NCBI GenBank assembly: GCA_033296885.1
Contig: MU863901.1
Span: 186,001 to 250,000 of the forward strand
DNA length: 64,000 nucleotides
Source of the DNA: Triangularia verruculosa
Taxonomy: Eukaryota > Ascomycota > Sordariomycetes > Sordariales > Podosporaceae
Direction of reading: 5' to 3'
In this document: positions 10,305 through 22,358 of the stretch, piece by piece
Layout of the letters: the number at the start of each line of letters is the position of its first letter
How positions within the stretch are numbered: position 1 is the first letter of the stretch
Made by a program: the position numbers and the translations under genes
Notes under the pieces: model-generated
The model's input: only the letters and a program-made list of their open reading frames with translations
Told to the model about the DNA's origin: nothing
The model's database searches: none

Positions 10305-11979
10305 CTAATCAAGGCGATCCTTGCTCCCGGATGGGCAGCTGCTCACACCATGCGCCATGGGTGGCGTCGACGGTGGGGAGCTTGTTCCCTCGGCTTCATC
10401 CAACCTAGTCACGCTCATATCTGGTCTTACTTTAAAGTTCTGGCCCCTCCAGTTGACCGTTGCTCCAAGCAGGACAGCCAAGGTCCAAATGGGAAGCGCA
10501 AGAAACTCTCTCCCGAGCCAAGCAGCAAACCAGGTCAAGAATGGCTTCTTCTTGATCCCTCCCGTCCGCGTTGAGCCCAGGGCAAAAGCAGGCGTGTTCT
10601 CATCCACGTCCACGCTCTGCAGCTTATGCAGCTTGGAGCTGAGCAATCTGTCCACGACCATCCAAATGGTGATGGCCGAAAACCAAATGGTACCAAAGGC
10701 TTTCCAAGTTGGGGGTATCCCAAAGAAGGAGCGGAACCAAGGGAGCGTCGTGAAAGCAAAGGCCATGTGGAGGCACCCGAGGAGGGATTCCACACCTGGT
10801 TCCACTAGCGTGGCCGTCAGGACGGTCCACTTCCGTACTCGAAGCCATCGCACGCGGCGAGCAATGTAAGCTGCAACAGTCATGCCCGACATGGGCTGAA
10901 TAGCTACCTCGCCGTGGACAAGCCCGTGGTTCTTGAACCCTGGGATCTTGGACTTGAAGATCAGGTCGCCGATGAGGTGGTCCTCGCAGATGTAGGCCGA
11001 AAAATAGTCGACACCCCGCCCACGAGCAGCATCGGCGGGGGGAAGGAGGGGGTTTTGAGCGGGATCCGTCAGGCGTTCCAGGTGAGACTTGCGAAACATG
11101 TTGCTCTTGCCGACGACACAGGGGGCGATACCAACCGTATTGATGGCGCTGTAGAATTTCGCGTGGGTGGTTGCCATGAACATTTCCTCGAGCCGGCCAC
11201 CATAGTCGAGGGGACTCTTTGGTGCGCTGGTGTCGATAGGTCCTGACAAAAGTGCCTGCTCCTCTTCTGTTGCCGTTTTTGGTGTCTCGAGATCGATCAC
11301 GAGAGGCAGTTGGTGGACGAATTTGTAGGGCTTGGTCCGCTGCCCGTTGGGCAAGAAACCGTAGAGCTTGTCCACCATTCTGCCCGCCGAGTTGGTCCCA
11401 AGCCAGACATTACAGTCAGCTATCCAGATAACGTCGCCCTTAGCTTCCCGGTACGCGCGACTGATGTTACGGATTTTGGGATTGGGCCCAAGCTTGTCGA
11501 TGTGTCCTCCAGCGCCATGCAAGACAGGATCTTGCTCTTCTACCAGCACCTTGGCGTCGAACTCAGGGTAGGCGGAGACAACCTTTTGTAAAACAGGATA
11601 GGCTGGATCGCTCGTTGAATCGACGCATAGGTAGATCGTCAACTTCGACGTGGGATAGGCGAGGTGGAAAGTTGACACGAGGCATTCGTGAAGGCCAGCC
11701 TCCACACCTTTTACTGGTCGAATGATGGTGATGTGCGGTATTTCATCTTTCTTGAGGGTCGGGGAGAAAGGTTTCGCGTGAGGAGCGGAATTGTTTCGAA
11801 GTCTGAAGACACGAGAGAGTAATTAGCAAGCGCCAGGGCGGTAGGACGGCGAGACGTTAGGGGTCGTACATTTTGTATATACCAATTCCTTGGACGGAAA
11901 CAATGATACAGGTCCAGACGAAGCTCACCAAGGCCGCGCCTTGGACGATCATCGGCATTGGGTCATTGTGTGTAGGCAT
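10305..11979 (-). CDS. Ceramide glucosyltransferase (glucosylceramide synthase)
   Basis: Transfers glucose from UDP-glucose to ceramide, making fungal glucosylceramide in the Golgi/ER membrane. Two exons on the minus strand, 11979-11870 and 11802-10305, joined over a 67-nt intron (535 aa). The first exon encodes one N-terminal membrane span (MIVQGAALVSFVWTCIIVSV). After it come ITIIRPVKGVEAGL, the GT21/GT2 acidic motifs (CVDST; IWIADCNVW, about residue 165; ICEDHLIGDLIFK, about residue 310) and the (R)RXXRW motif RRVRW (about residue 350). Two or three hydrophobic C-terminal segments (e.g. FAFTTLPWFRSFFGI, FGTIWFSAITIWMVV, LPIWTLAVLLGATV) follow, as in the family. A Pro/Ser-rich tail ends the protein. 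All D1, D2, D3 and QXXRW-like elements are present. Confidence 0.93.
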
Positions 11980-13023
11980 CGAGAGAGAATAGCAACGCGC
12001 GCGAAGACTTAGGAGAAAAAAAGAAAGTGATCGTGATCAGCAACTTGGCTGACGGGAGATTTCGGCGACACAGGAACACCGTATAAAAACAGAGGCGCAT
12101 GGTTGGCATTTGGCAAGTCGCAGGTCAGAAGCTAAGTCCATGTGGGGCGTCGCTGCCCTCTGCAATTGACCCTCGCACCGCGAAGAGAAATCACGACGCG
12201 CGATGTGTCAGTCATTACAGGCATGAGCGCGGCAGGATGAGGGTATTTTTGCGCATCTTCGGAGGCGCCGGGAACAAGTTTTTCTGCCAGAAGAGTTCGA
12301 AAAGGAGAGATTCCGGCTGGGCCGTTGGCTCCTTGATGACGGAGTTCGGCCGAGCTTTCTCTGAGCTCCAGCGACCGAGTGGCCCCCCGTTTTCGGCGCA
12401 ACGGGCCAGGAGAAGCTTCCCAACAATCTGCCGGCCGGCAACCAGGAGCTTAAATTGCAAAGCCCCACACTGTCAGGGCATGGTGGGTGCTTTCCGCCTG
12501 ACAATTCAGGCAAAGGGAAGAAAATTTCTGGAGCTTCAAAAGCTTTCCACAAGCTCTTGCCAGCCGCATCCCACTTCCCGATTCCACGAACAGTCCTCAA
12601 CACGACAAGCTCCGCCTTCCGCCAGATGTGAGCAAACATCAGGTGCGATATGAGTTCTTGATCTCCTTTTTTTGCTTCAGCAGATATCTTTTGGACCACT
12701 GGATGGTCAGCGTCTGTCTGGACCGGTACACTGGGTTCTAGATACTTCGCAAGAGTGAGTCAACACAGCCTTTCTTTCCTCTGCCTAATAATTAATGCTA
12801 TTTGACCTCGAGTGAGGGTCAATTGGCATTGACACACATTGCGATGATGACTACTTTGGAGCTTAGAGCAAATATCCTTCAGTGGATGCTCAATGTATGC
12901 CCATGTATTAGACTACAACGGTATCTGAGCAATGTTGAATTCGTCGATTCTTGTTAGGATCAAGCACAGCTGCAATGTTTTCTGCGTACTGACAGGTTTC
13001 TACTCAGGCCGACATGAGTGACC
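11980..13023. other. Divergent intergenic region upstream of ceramide glucosyltransferase and SEN2
   Basis: About 1 kb with no supported gene. A 184-codon open frame at 12099-12653 (+) and antisense frames at 12208-12699 (-) have unbiased composition and no domain. A TATA-like GTATAAAAAC lies at 12081-12090 on the plus strand, far from the next plus-strand start. The region presumably holds both promoters. Confidence 0.5.
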
Positions 13024-14901
13024 ATGGCGACGGCTGAACCCACAGTTGATCCCGCGACTGCGCCTCCAAGCGAGTCGGACAAGACAGTAACCAAAAGGCC
13101 CCCGACTGGGCCACCGAGGACGCCATTGAACCAGATCTATGCCCTCCCGGCCCCTATTCGTACATTCCCCTTACCTGCGTTCTACCCGAACAACCCAATC
13201 TCTCTTTTTCACTTGGTCTATGCCTGGTTGAGACAGGTATTGTCCCCGCCGCCCGCCGAGCCATCCATCGTACACATCGGAGTATGGGATCCAGATACAT
13301 GCTCTGTGCATGTACTAGACCCAACTTCCGTCCGTGCTGTCTGGGAGCAAGGTTTCTTTGGCAAAGGAAGTCTGAGTCGTAGTGAGCCGAATTGGCTGAA
13401 AAGAGAGCTGGCGCGACGAGGTTCACCTGAAGGAAAGACGGTGAGCGAGGTACGCACAGAGTCGCGTCGTGAAGAACGCCGCCTTGCCAAATGGGAAAGG
13501 GCAAAGACAGAGTTGGAGGCTATCGAACGCCAGAGACTCGCCGAGGCTGCGCTTCAAGCATCACCCGCGGTGGCAACCGAACCCAAGTCTGAGACCAATG
13601 GCCTTCTGGTGGAAGAGGCTGTGTCTGCCAAGCTCCCCCCATTGAAGCTCCCTAAGTCTGTGGTCAAGCCGCTGTCGGGACCGAAATTGAAGAACCTGGT
13701 TCCCACAGGACTTCCATCACCACCTCTGGAAAACGGTGTTTTCGATGGCCTTGTAGCGCATGCGAAACCACCGGTCGGACCGAAAGAGATCCTCGCGTTG
13801 CCCAATTCGCTCACCAAGACCAGCCCCCTTACCAACGCGGTCAGACAGTGGAAATCACCCACTGGTCCAGCAGAGTTGCTGGCTTTGCCCAACTCCGCAG
13901 CAGACCTTGTCGCGAAGTCGGGCCAGGATGTGCAGCCAGTAAATGGAGTTGTGTGTGGCGAACGAGTGAATGGTGCCAGCCTTGTTGATGGTATTAATGG
14001 TCATACATCAAAGGCGAGTGCCTTTGTTCAGCCGCCAGATGCTAGCCATGAAGTTCACAAGCCTATTTTCCCCGAGGATTTGCTGCCCACTTCCTGCTGC
14101 ACTCCTACCAAGCGTTCAGCAGGCGGTTCCTCCATTCAGGATAGGGGAGAATCCTCGCAACCTGCCGCTAAACGCCAAAAGAGCGTTCGTTTCTCCCCCA
14201 AGGTCGAATCCACCACCTTCAATTGTGGTGATCCTCCCAGTCCCGGTCTTGCGTCTCCCGCCGAGCCAGCCACCACGGAGCCTACTTCCAAGTCCGATCA
14301 CCTTGCTGCGTCCGCCACCACACTGGAGATCAAGGATAAGGAACATTTTCAGCTCGCTCCCGAGGAAGCCTTCTTCCTCGCCTTTTCACTCGGCGCCCTT
14401 CAGGTCCTGGATCCAAAGACGAAGGAACCCATTTGCAACGAGCGCCTGCTCAGCCTTTTCCGCTCCTACTCTTACTTTCCTCCATCGGCCGGCCTTCGCC
14501 CAGACGACCCGTTCCTCGTGAATTACGCCGTCTACCACCACTTCCGTTCGCTCGGCTGGGTACCACGCCATGGCATCAAGTTCGGCGTTGATTGGATTCT
14601 GTACCAGCGTGGTCCAGTCTTTGACCACAGCGAGTTTGGTCTGATGGTCATGCCTGCTTTTTCGGATGCTCGCTGGAAGGAGTACGAGCACCAGAAGCCG
14701 AGAAAGTCTTGGTCTTGGCTCATGGGCGTTAACCGTGTTTTGTCTCACGTTCTCAAAAGTCTAGTGCTCATCTATGTCGACGTGCCGCCTCCTCCAGTCT
14801 TTGATGAGGCGATGAAGGAGGGCGGCATCGCAGCTGCTTTGAAGAAGTACAGGATCCGGGAGGTCATGGTCCGGCGGTTCTCAGTGAACCGCAACAGATG
14901 A
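13024..14901 (+). CDS. SEN2: tRNA-splicing endonuclease catalytic subunit Sen2
   Basis: Cuts the 5' splice site of intron-bearing pre-tRNAs within the Sen2-Sen34-Sen15-Sen54 complex. A single exon of 625 aa starts at ATG 13024 (context ACCATGG). An N-terminal block ([21 protein letters not shown] .. [20 protein letters not shown]) and C-terminal nuclease domain (about residues 460-620) frame a long low-complexity linker. The catalytic triad is visible: Tyr in [15 protein letters not shown] (about 523), His in the same block (about 531), and Lys in [11 protein letters not shown] (about 579). The linker contains a duplicated motif, [11 protein letters not shown] and [11 protein letters not shown]. 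Longer than yeast Sen2 (377 aa) because of the linker. Two intron-containing tRNAs elsewhere in the window are typical substrates. Confidence 0.93.
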   Translation: MATAEPTVDPATAPPSESDKTVTKRPPTGPPRTPLNQIYALPAPIRTFPLPAFYPNNPISLFHLVYAWLRQVLSPPPAEPSIVHIGVWDPDTCSVHVLDPTSVRAVWEQGFFGKGSLSRSEPNWLKRELARRGSPEGKTVSEVRTESRREERRLAKWERAKTELEAIERQRLAEAALQASPAVATEPKSETNGLLVEEAVSAKLPPLKLPKSVVKPLSGPKLKNLVPTGLPSPPLENGVFDGLVAHAKPPVGPKEILALPNSLTKTSPLTNAVRQWKSPTGPAELLALPNSAADLVAKSGQDVQPVNGVVCGERVNGASLVDGINGHTSKASAFVQPPDASHEVHKPIFPEDLLPTSCCTPTKRSAGGSSIQDRGESSQPAAKRQKSVRFSPKVESTTFNCGDPPSPGLASPAEPATTEPTSKSDHLAASATTLEIKDKEHFQLAPEEAFFLAFSLGALQVLDPKTKEPICNERLLSLFRSYSYFPPSAGLRPDDPFLVNYAVYHHFRSLGWVPRHGIKFGVDWILYQRGPVFDHSEFGLMVMPAFSDARWKEYEHQKPRKSWSWLMGVNRVLSHVLKSLVLIYVDVPPPPVFDEAMKEGGIAAALKKYRIREVMVRRFSVNRNR

Positions 14902-15111
14902 TTCGTGTTATTTGTATAGCCTATATATGCATTGGGATGGCGTTGGTTGTTTTGGGCATTTGTACACCAAAAATGGCAGCATGGGATGGAACGGAAGGGA
15001 AAAATGGCAGCATGGACTTTGGGTCCCAAATTTGAAGCACATTTTCACACATCTTTGCTTGCATCTACTACTTTATCGTGCCGTCCTTTTTCTGCCTTGG
15101 AGTGAGTGGCC

Positions 15112-18100
15112 TCAGTTCCTCTTCTTTCTCCCGATCATCCACAAATCCCTGAACCTCGAGCCCTCCTGCTCGACAAGACCTTTCGGTGTCCCATCTTCCA
15201 CAATCCTCCCCTCATCCATAACAATCACCCTATCAAAGTTCATCACCATACCCAACCGATGACTGACCATAACAATCGTGTACGCAGCAAACTCATCCAG
15301 AATAATCCTCTGCATAGCTGCGTCCGTGTCCTTGTCCACACTCGAGCTTACCTCGTCAAGAAGCAACAACCCCCCTTCCTTTTCCTTCTCACTTCCTCTC
15401 GCACGGATCCGTCTTCTTAGGATCGCTCTGGCCATACTAAACAGTTGCTTCTGTCCCTGTGATAGGGTGTCTGATGACATGGGCGCTTGCAGGCCACCTC
15501 GTTCGGCGACGAATGACTGCCAGAGGGAGACGACTTCAAGTACGGAGCGGCATTCCTCTTCCGAGGCCAGACCAAGAGGGTCAAGGTTGGCTTGGAACGA
15601 GGTACCGTCGGGGAGGAAGACTGGGTCTTGAGGGACTGCGATGATGCGTTGACGGAGGGTTGAGCGGTGGATTTTGGTCAGGGTTAACGAGTCTATCTCA
15701 ATCGAGGAGTTGGGCGAGGGGGTTGGATCGAGCAGACGGAGGAGGAGGAGGATCAGGGAGGATTTGCCACTGGGGGAAGAATCTTTTAGCACTGTTGGAA
15801 GAGTTTCAAATAAGGAAACTTACCTGCCGCTTCTGCCGCAGATGGCTACCTTCTCACCTGAGTTAATATGCAGGTTCAGGTCCTTGAGAGCAAGATTCTG
15901 GGCCTCTTCGTTCGGCTTGGTGTGGCTTTCATCTTGACCGCTAGAGTCGCGGTTAACAACTAATCTTGAGAGCAACACGTTGGAGAAGACATACCTATAC
16001 GAAGCCGACACCCCTTCGATCTTGATCTCCCCCTTTGACGGCCAGTCTTCCGCCGGCATCAAATCCTCACCCTCTCTATTCTCCGACTTGACCGTCTCGC
16101 CAAAAGCCTTCAACCGGCTTACCGCACCGATCGAGGTCTCCAACATGGTGTAAAACCTGATAATGTACGAAAACGCCTCGCCAAAGATCATCAACGTCAC
16201 CAAACTAGCTCCCGTAAAGGCTGTATTAGATCGCATCTGAGTCGAGAGGGTGATCACAGCCACCGCCAACACGGCAACCACCATCTGCATCGTGAACGCG
16301 AGCCAACGTTGGATCATGGCCAGGAGATAGGCCGGCCGTTGTGATGTGTCCAAAAGGGCATTGTTCTTCTTGATGGACTCGGGGATCCAGCCGAACGCGC
16401 GGTATGTGGCAATACCTTTGATGGTGTCGATAAAATGGGAGCTGAGGAGATCAGGGTCAGTCAAGCCGCATACATGATATCTTGGAAGCGGGGAAGACTT
16501 ACTATAGCGGACTTTTTGCTTCCAAGTCGAGCAGCCGTATCTGCCTCGACGTTCGAAGATAAAACTTTTGGATGACGTACAATACTGCAGCCAGGAACGG
16601 GTACGCAGCAGCCAGATAGGGGGATGCCGTGGCCACAACGGCGGCCATACCCAAGCAGTTGAAGATGTACAGTACGAGATTGACAAGAGCCATAGGAAGC
16701 TGCCCATCGATCAACGTCATATCTTGAGAGAACAAGTTCGTCACAACCCCTGTGTCTGTTGTCGTGAAGAACTTTAGCGGGGCGTTGATCACAGTTCGCA
16801 GGGTCTCTAGGTGAAGCTTTGCCCCAGATACGTTGATCATGGTGGTGAATACAACCCTGGCTGAGATGTAAAGAGATGTCAGCGCGCCCAGTTGGAACAA
16901 AGCGTACAGTCCATTGTAGAAAGCATTGGAGTGCCGTGGCTGAGGGGAAACGACGTCCTCTGACCAGAACTTCAGCCAAATGGTAGCGAAGTTGAGGCAG
17001 AATCCCCAGTTGATGGCGGCGATGATCAGTGCGATGACTCCAGGGATATTCAAGCGGGCAAAGTAATGCCTGTACACTGCAAAGTCCCCTGTCGCTCTGG
17101 TCTTGTCTGCTTCTGGGCTAAAAGCTGTAGCCTCGGTTGGAGAAATTGTCGGAACTTTGACTAGTCCAGCCTTTTCCTGTGGTATTGAGTCGTTCGCCGA
17201 GCTCGATGCATCGGCCTCCTGAACACCAAGACTCTGGACATAGTTGTCATTGCTCATCAGTTCTTGGAAAGTGCCCTGCTCAACTATGCTACCGTCTGAG
17301 CCAAGAGCCACGATGTGGTTTGCTGAAGGCAGGTGGCGGATGGAGTGCGTGCAGAGAACAGTCGTAGCTCCTCTCCGGCGTAGCAAGCCATCCGCGGCGA
17401 AGACGCGACGGAACACCTGCTCTTCTGTATCGGCATCAAGGCCGCTGAGGATATCATCAAAGACCAAGAACTCTGTCTCGGCATACAGAGCCCTGGCCAT
17501 CGACACCCGTTGCTTTTGGCCTCCACTGAGGGTGATACCGTTGCTTCCAACGTTGGTCTCATCGCCTTGCGGCAGAAGTGCTAGGTCTTGGCGAAGCATG
17601 GTTGCTTCGATGACTTCGTCGAATCTGTTCTGGTCGAATGCGCTGATTCCGATGATATTCTCCCTAATCGTGGCGTTGGCTAGGTACGGGTTCTGGTCAC
17701 AGTATCCAATCTTGCGGAAATGGCTAGCCATAAGGAGACGGCCCCCGTAGACAGGCACCTCCCCGAGAAGAGCCTTGCAAAATGTCGACTTGCCAGAAGC
17801 CACAGGTCCAACTACAATGGTCAGACCCGAACGTGGTATGTGGATGTCGATATTGTGGAGAGCAGTCTTGTCATCATCCCACCCAAACTTGCCATTTGTG
17901 ATCTTCAAGCTGGGGGTGTCGTCGAGCGCAACATGATCAGAACTTGGCTTAGATCCCTCTGAGCTGCCATCGCAGTGCGGAGACATCCAAGACTCTCGAA
18001 AATCAAGTCGAGCATCCTGTTCCAAAAACGTCTGTATGCGGTTCAAGCAAGTCAATGCTGCCAGAAAGCTCGGGAGGTGCTGAAACAAAGACCCTAAAGG

Positions 18101-19765
18101 ATTTGCCAAAAGCAGGATGTAAGAAATTGACGTGAAGATGGTAGTTACATCCAGTGTCCGAGAGGCAAAGGCAAACGTTATAACGGGGGAAAGAAATAGT
18201 GGCGTATAGCCCACAATCGCCGCATAAACCTGGATAATTCGGAATTTTGCCCCAGCATTCAGTTCATCCACTCTCATGGCCTGAATTGACCCCTCCATAG
18301 GAGTAGAAAGACCGGATATTTTGAGATGCTTCACTTGTGCGATCATGTTCGTGGTGAGGCCAACACGCTTTTGTATCCTCTCCATCCATGCCTTTTGGGT
18401 CGGACCAGCGGCCTTGGCGAGGAAGAAGGAAAAGATGACACATACGCCCACGATCAGAACTGGTGCTAGGAAAGCGACCCCGATCTTCCTTGACAGCAGC
18501 CAACAGGCAAAGGCAACCTCGATCATGTTGGCCCAAAACTCATGCATCTCCAGGCAACCGGCCAAGACGCGTTCGATATCGGCACTCATAAGTGTAAGTG
18601 CAGCCGAGTCGTCAGCAGCTGAGATTTTTGCAGCAGTCGTCTTGCGATATACGGCAGCAGCAAGCAGACCGCGGGTCATGTACATGGCGCGCTCTTGGAA
18701 GTACCAATACAAGGCAGCCGACACGGCCATCCCGACGTAGATGAGCAGTCCCGCGCCGATCAACCCGTAGCCGATGTTTTTGGGGCTGTTGTCGACCGGC
18801 TGTTCGAGGTAGTTGAGCAGTGTTTCAATCAGAAAAGGCTGGCAGAATTGAAAGGCCCCCAAGGCAAGACGAGGCCCAATCGGACGCAGATAAAAGACTG
18901 CGAACGCCTTCACAACTGCCTTTGCCAGCCCGTGCTTGCGCCTTCCAAGTTCCGCTGCCCCAATAGAGTGGCCAGCCCGAGCCCACAGTTTGTCCGAGCT
19001 GATATTGTGATCCAAGGGAAACAGGTCGTCCAGGGTCAGAACGCCACGGTAGCCTCTCAAAAACAGCTTGTTGAGCCAAAAGTATGCACTCAGCCCGTAG
19101 AGACCACTCGTTTCCTCTGGACTGTGGGCTTTATTGTCCCATTGCAAGATCGACCTCGATTTGGACTGAGATTCGAGGACAACAAGCAGAGCCCTGATTG
19201 CCACACCAACTGTGAAGATACGGGCGTAGTTGTATTCATCGTCATTCGTGGAAGCCAGCCATATCGTTCTGGTCTGTGAAATATCCAATAGAATGGCGAT
19301 GAAGAGGTAGGCGTTTAAGAGTATCGATGGTCGTGGTGACTTGGAGTGCTCGAGAAAGGAAAGTATGATCATGCAAATGCTAGATGCAAATGTCAAGGCA
19401 TCGGCAGGGATAAAGTATACACCCAGTCGCCGTGACTTTGCAATGCTCAACGCCAGCTGGCCAATCTGGAAGATGCTATAGATTGAAATAGCTAGCTGGC
19501 GATGACAATGTCAGCGAGCGCCCCAGCAACCCATGAGACTTCCGGACCTTCTCACCAACTTTGAGTATCGCAGAATGGCACCTTCGACAATATATGGCTT
19601 GCGGTATAGCTGGATGATACTTGGTAGAGAAAGCGCGATGAAAATGATGGACGGAATGATAGCGAAGAATATCTTTTCGAATTTGAGGGTGAAATCGAAA
19701 TCCCCGCGGCAGCCCCGAACAGACGGCCCGAAAGATTCGTCGTCAATGCAGCCTGTAAATTCCAT
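15112..19765 (-). CDS. ABCC-type multidrug ABC transporter, full length
   Basis: ATP-driven exporter of the MRP/ABCC subfamily. Five exons on the minus strand, 19765-19556, 19495-16503, 16441-15995, 15940-15824 and 15769-15112, give 1,474 aa in frame. Layout is TMD0, TMD1-NBD1, TMD2-NBD2. The N terminus (DESFGPSVRGCRGDFDFTL) is characteristic of fungal members. NBD1 has Walker A GPVASGKST (about 633), signature LSGGQKQRVSMARAL and Walker B FLVFDDILSGLD, where Asp replaces the catalytic Glu as is usual in ABCC NBD1. NBD2 has CGRSGSGKSS (about 1250, rebuilt across an intron), Q-loop VPQDPVFLPDG, signature LSQGQKQLFSMARA and Walker B LLLLDEVSSSVD. Introns are 54-61 nt. Two of them are multiples of three and open, so an unspliced reading hides them. 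Substrate unknown; no biosynthetic cluster adjoins it. Confidence 0.93.
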
Positions 19766-20600
19766 GGCGGATTTTTCCCGTCTTCAAGCTGAACGGCGCC
19801 AAATGGGTAGCAGGGAGTCTGAAGTGGTGTGGGAGCATTTTTGAGGGCGGATATATAAATTAGCGGTGTCGGCACTTGTCCAAAGCTCGGAAGACCTTGA
19901 GGTAGGCATTCGTTTGTTCTTGAAGATGACTGGACGCAGGGTCTGTTGGCGCAGGGCAGTCTGCAGTGCTTCCCCTTCTCGAATAATGCCGCTAAGAAAG
20001 GAAGGTACCAACATCAGAGGATAGCAAATGTAACTCCCATCTCTTCCAACAACCAACACTCATTTTCATTGCGACATCTCCCATTCCCGCCCCGCCAAAA
20101 TCCCGGAAAGCTTGTTTCGTATGCTTACTTCATTGCTTTTATATCTTCTCAATACTCTATTTTGAGCGACAGTTTCATTTCGGATACGTACCTATTTCGG
20201 TTCATTCAGTATCACCGCATTCCTTCGATAGAAACTCAGATTCAAGATGACAGCTTTCTATTCTTAATAAGATATTCTCGGCGTACTATATAATATGTCA
20301 ATTGATTCTATATAGGTCTGGATGTTCCCTTATATAGCCCTAACCCTCGACTACGGTCTTCATCTCACGATATTAGCTTCAACATCTTTTCCCGAGCCAT
20401 CATGATCAAAATAACCCGCATTAAGTAAAAGGTACTAAATAAAGAACATATATTAAATAGCTATATTAAGACCTAAGTATAGCTTTTTAAAAAACTAAAA
20501 GCATATACTTGGTAGTTGTAACGTTAAAGCTCTTATCTTCGGCCATACGAGGGATACGCCCCATAGCACCAATTGACAAGTTATATATTACACTTATCTC
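19766..20600. other. Gene-free AT-rich spacer, upstream of the ABC transporter
   Basis: Promoter side of the ABC transporter grading into AT-rich sequence (about 20,240-20,600) with many TATA/TTAA runs. Short open frames at 19784-20059 (-) and 19946-20293 (+) are not convincing. Confidence 0.5.
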
Positions 20601-20773
20601 TCTTTTTAATACCTCTCGACTATCTTTTAACACCTTTCGATATTACTTAATACCTTTTAACTATTTTTAATGCCTCTCGACTATCTTTTAATGCCTCTCG
20701 ACTATCTTTTAATGCCCCGCAACTAGTTTTTGATGCCTCTCAATTGTCTTTTGATGCGTCTCGACTATCTTTC
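20601..20773. repeat. Degenerate 21-nt minisatellite, about 8 copies
   Basis: Tandem units of 20-22 nt with consensus close to TTTTAATGCCTCTCGACTATC. Two central copies (about 20,660-20,710) are nearly identical; flanking ones drift (e.g. CACCTTTCGATATTACTT, TGCCCCGCAACTAGTTTT). There are no spacers of differing sequence, so it is a plain tandem repeat. A related set in the opposite orientation lies at about 40,793-40,916. Confidence 0.85.
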
Positions 20774-21141
20774 AAGGGAGTTCGCCTGGTGAACAGTCTA
20801 TTATTTTGTCTACTACTGCAGGAATTTTCCCCCGACATTCGGTTCTCGCACATCTAGAAAAGTAGCACCCGCAAGAGTCGACGCCACCTCCACTGGCGCA
20901 ATGTGCACTGTGTGCTGGGGAAAGACAAGGGGATAATATCACATGTGGCACATCAGACCTCGCCGGCTCGGTTTTGAGCATTGAGCGAGTGACTCGTTTG
21001 TTATCTTTTGAGCGTGGAGTCGACCCAGTGCATAACCTTCATATGTCTACCCCGCAGTGGAATTATCCCCGCAGGCTCCGAAGATACCACTTGCACATCA
21101 CGTCACTAACGTCACCCCCTCCTCATCCAACTCCAACAATC
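20774..21141. other. Upstream region of the DUF924 gene
   Basis: Normal-composition sequence between the minisatellite and the DUF924 start. An open frame continues upstream of the chosen ATG to about 20,974, but its residues have no family similarity. Confidence 0.45.
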
Positions 21142-22083
21142 ATGGGCGAAATACCACAAGCACTTCCCTCACCTTGGCCTGACCTCGATGCTCTCCTAAC
21201 ACCTTCGCTTTTCACCTTGATTACTAGCTCCCGTTTCCCTTACTCCAAGAAAGTTCCCATCAATTTCTCCCACTTTGGCCGTGATATCTTCCTGGCCGAC
21301 CCTTTTAGCCCTCTTGTCAGAGATGCTGTTTGGCCAGCGCTGTTAGCACTGAGTAAATACACACTGGACCAACTGCCAGATTTGCACGATCGCTATCTTC
21401 CGCATCCAACCGATCACTCGTACCCCGAGCAATGCCTCGGATTGCTGTTGTTGCTGGATAACCTACCGAGGTTGCTCTTCAAAGGGATAGACGCGAGATG
21501 GACTTTTGACTTTTTTGACCGCCTTGCCCAGCGGGTTGTCCACAGTTGGATTGGGTTGCCAAAACAGCTAAGACCTGATTCCCGGGAGAGATGGGGGGAC
21601 ACGGTGAGAGCGGGGATGGACTTTTGGGTTGCAGTGAGGTTTTGGTTTGGCGTTGTGCTGGCGCATTCTGAAAGGCAACGTGACCAACAGCTGGGGTTGG
21701 GGTACACTGAGGAGACGAGGCTTGTGGTGGAGGAGGCTAGCGGGCTGCTGGACCCGTGGAGAGGCAAGAGGGGTGTGGTTTTGGGTGATGATACGATGTT
21801 CCCGAGGGAGTACAAGTTGGGCCCGCCACAAGGCGAGGGAGTCACGATGGAGCAGTGGGTATTTTGGGCTGGGATGCTGATGGACTGTCATAAGCCGATT
21901 GTTGACCGGTTTGGGCGGTATCCGTGGCTTAACGCTATCACCGGGAGGATATCGACAGAGGAAGAGGAGGAGTATGTCAAGAGAATTGGGTCTTTTGCGG
22001 AGGTGGAGGAGGCGGTTAAGAGGAGAGTTAGGCGTGATGTGGATGCTGGGCGGTGGACTCCGCTTGGAACCGATTCGCTGTGA
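21142..22083 (+). CDS. DUF924 family protein
   Basis: Single exon, 313 aa, start at ATG 21142 (CAATCATGGGCG). It matches the widespread DUF924 family, a mostly helical, TPR-like fold of unknown function. Marks are the opening WPDLDALLTPSLFTLITSSRFPY, the DPFSPLVRDAVWPALLALSKY block, YPEQCLGLLLLLDNLPRLLF, and the family-typical ending IVDRFGRYPWLNAITGRIST followed by EEEEEYV. The frame upstream stays open to about 20,974, but the family block starts at this ATG. No signal peptide or membrane span. Function cannot be given; the assignment rests on recognising the closing RYPWLNAITGR motif. Confidence 0.8.
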   Translation: MGEIPQALPSPWPDLDALLTPSLFTLITSSRFPYSKKVPINFSHFGRDIFLADPFSPLVRDAVWPALLALSKYTLDQLPDLHDRYLPHPTDHSYPEQCLGLLLLLDNLPRLLFKGIDARWTFDFFDRLAQRVVHSWIGLPKQLRPDSRERWGDTVRAGMDFWVAVRFWFGVVLAHSERQRDQQLGLGYTEETRLVVEEASGLLDPWRGKRGVVLGDDTMFPREYKLGPPQGEGVTMEQWVFWAGMLMDCHKPIVDRFGRYPWLNAITGRISTEEEEEYVKRIGSFAEVEEAVKRRVRRDVDAGRWTPLGTDSL

Positions 22084-22358
22084 TTTGACACGGATGGAGG
22101 TTTGTGGACGAATTGCTTGTGTGGTTGACTTCAAAAGTGGCTTGTTGGCTTGATGAAGCTTAAATACCCCGAGGCGGAACCCCACGAAATCCTAGAAATC
22201 AGCAAGAAATGCTTTCTTAGGGGCGAAACTGGCTCTCAAGAATTTCTAACTGCCCATGTTCCCAAAACCGAAAACCATTTCACATTGTCTCCATTGTTTT
22301 CCTCAGCTCGAATTAATCCTCTGTTGTGAGGATTGAGGAACAGATACTCTTGGTCGCA

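Noticed and set aside
12099..12653. 184-codon plus-strand open frame between ceramide glucosyltransferase and SEN2
   Set aside because: No motif, no codon coherence, and overlapped by equally long antisense frames.
20601..20773. Evenly spaced short repeats resembling a CRISPR array
   Set aside because: The units are contiguous tandem copies without unique spacers, and the genome is eukaryotic.
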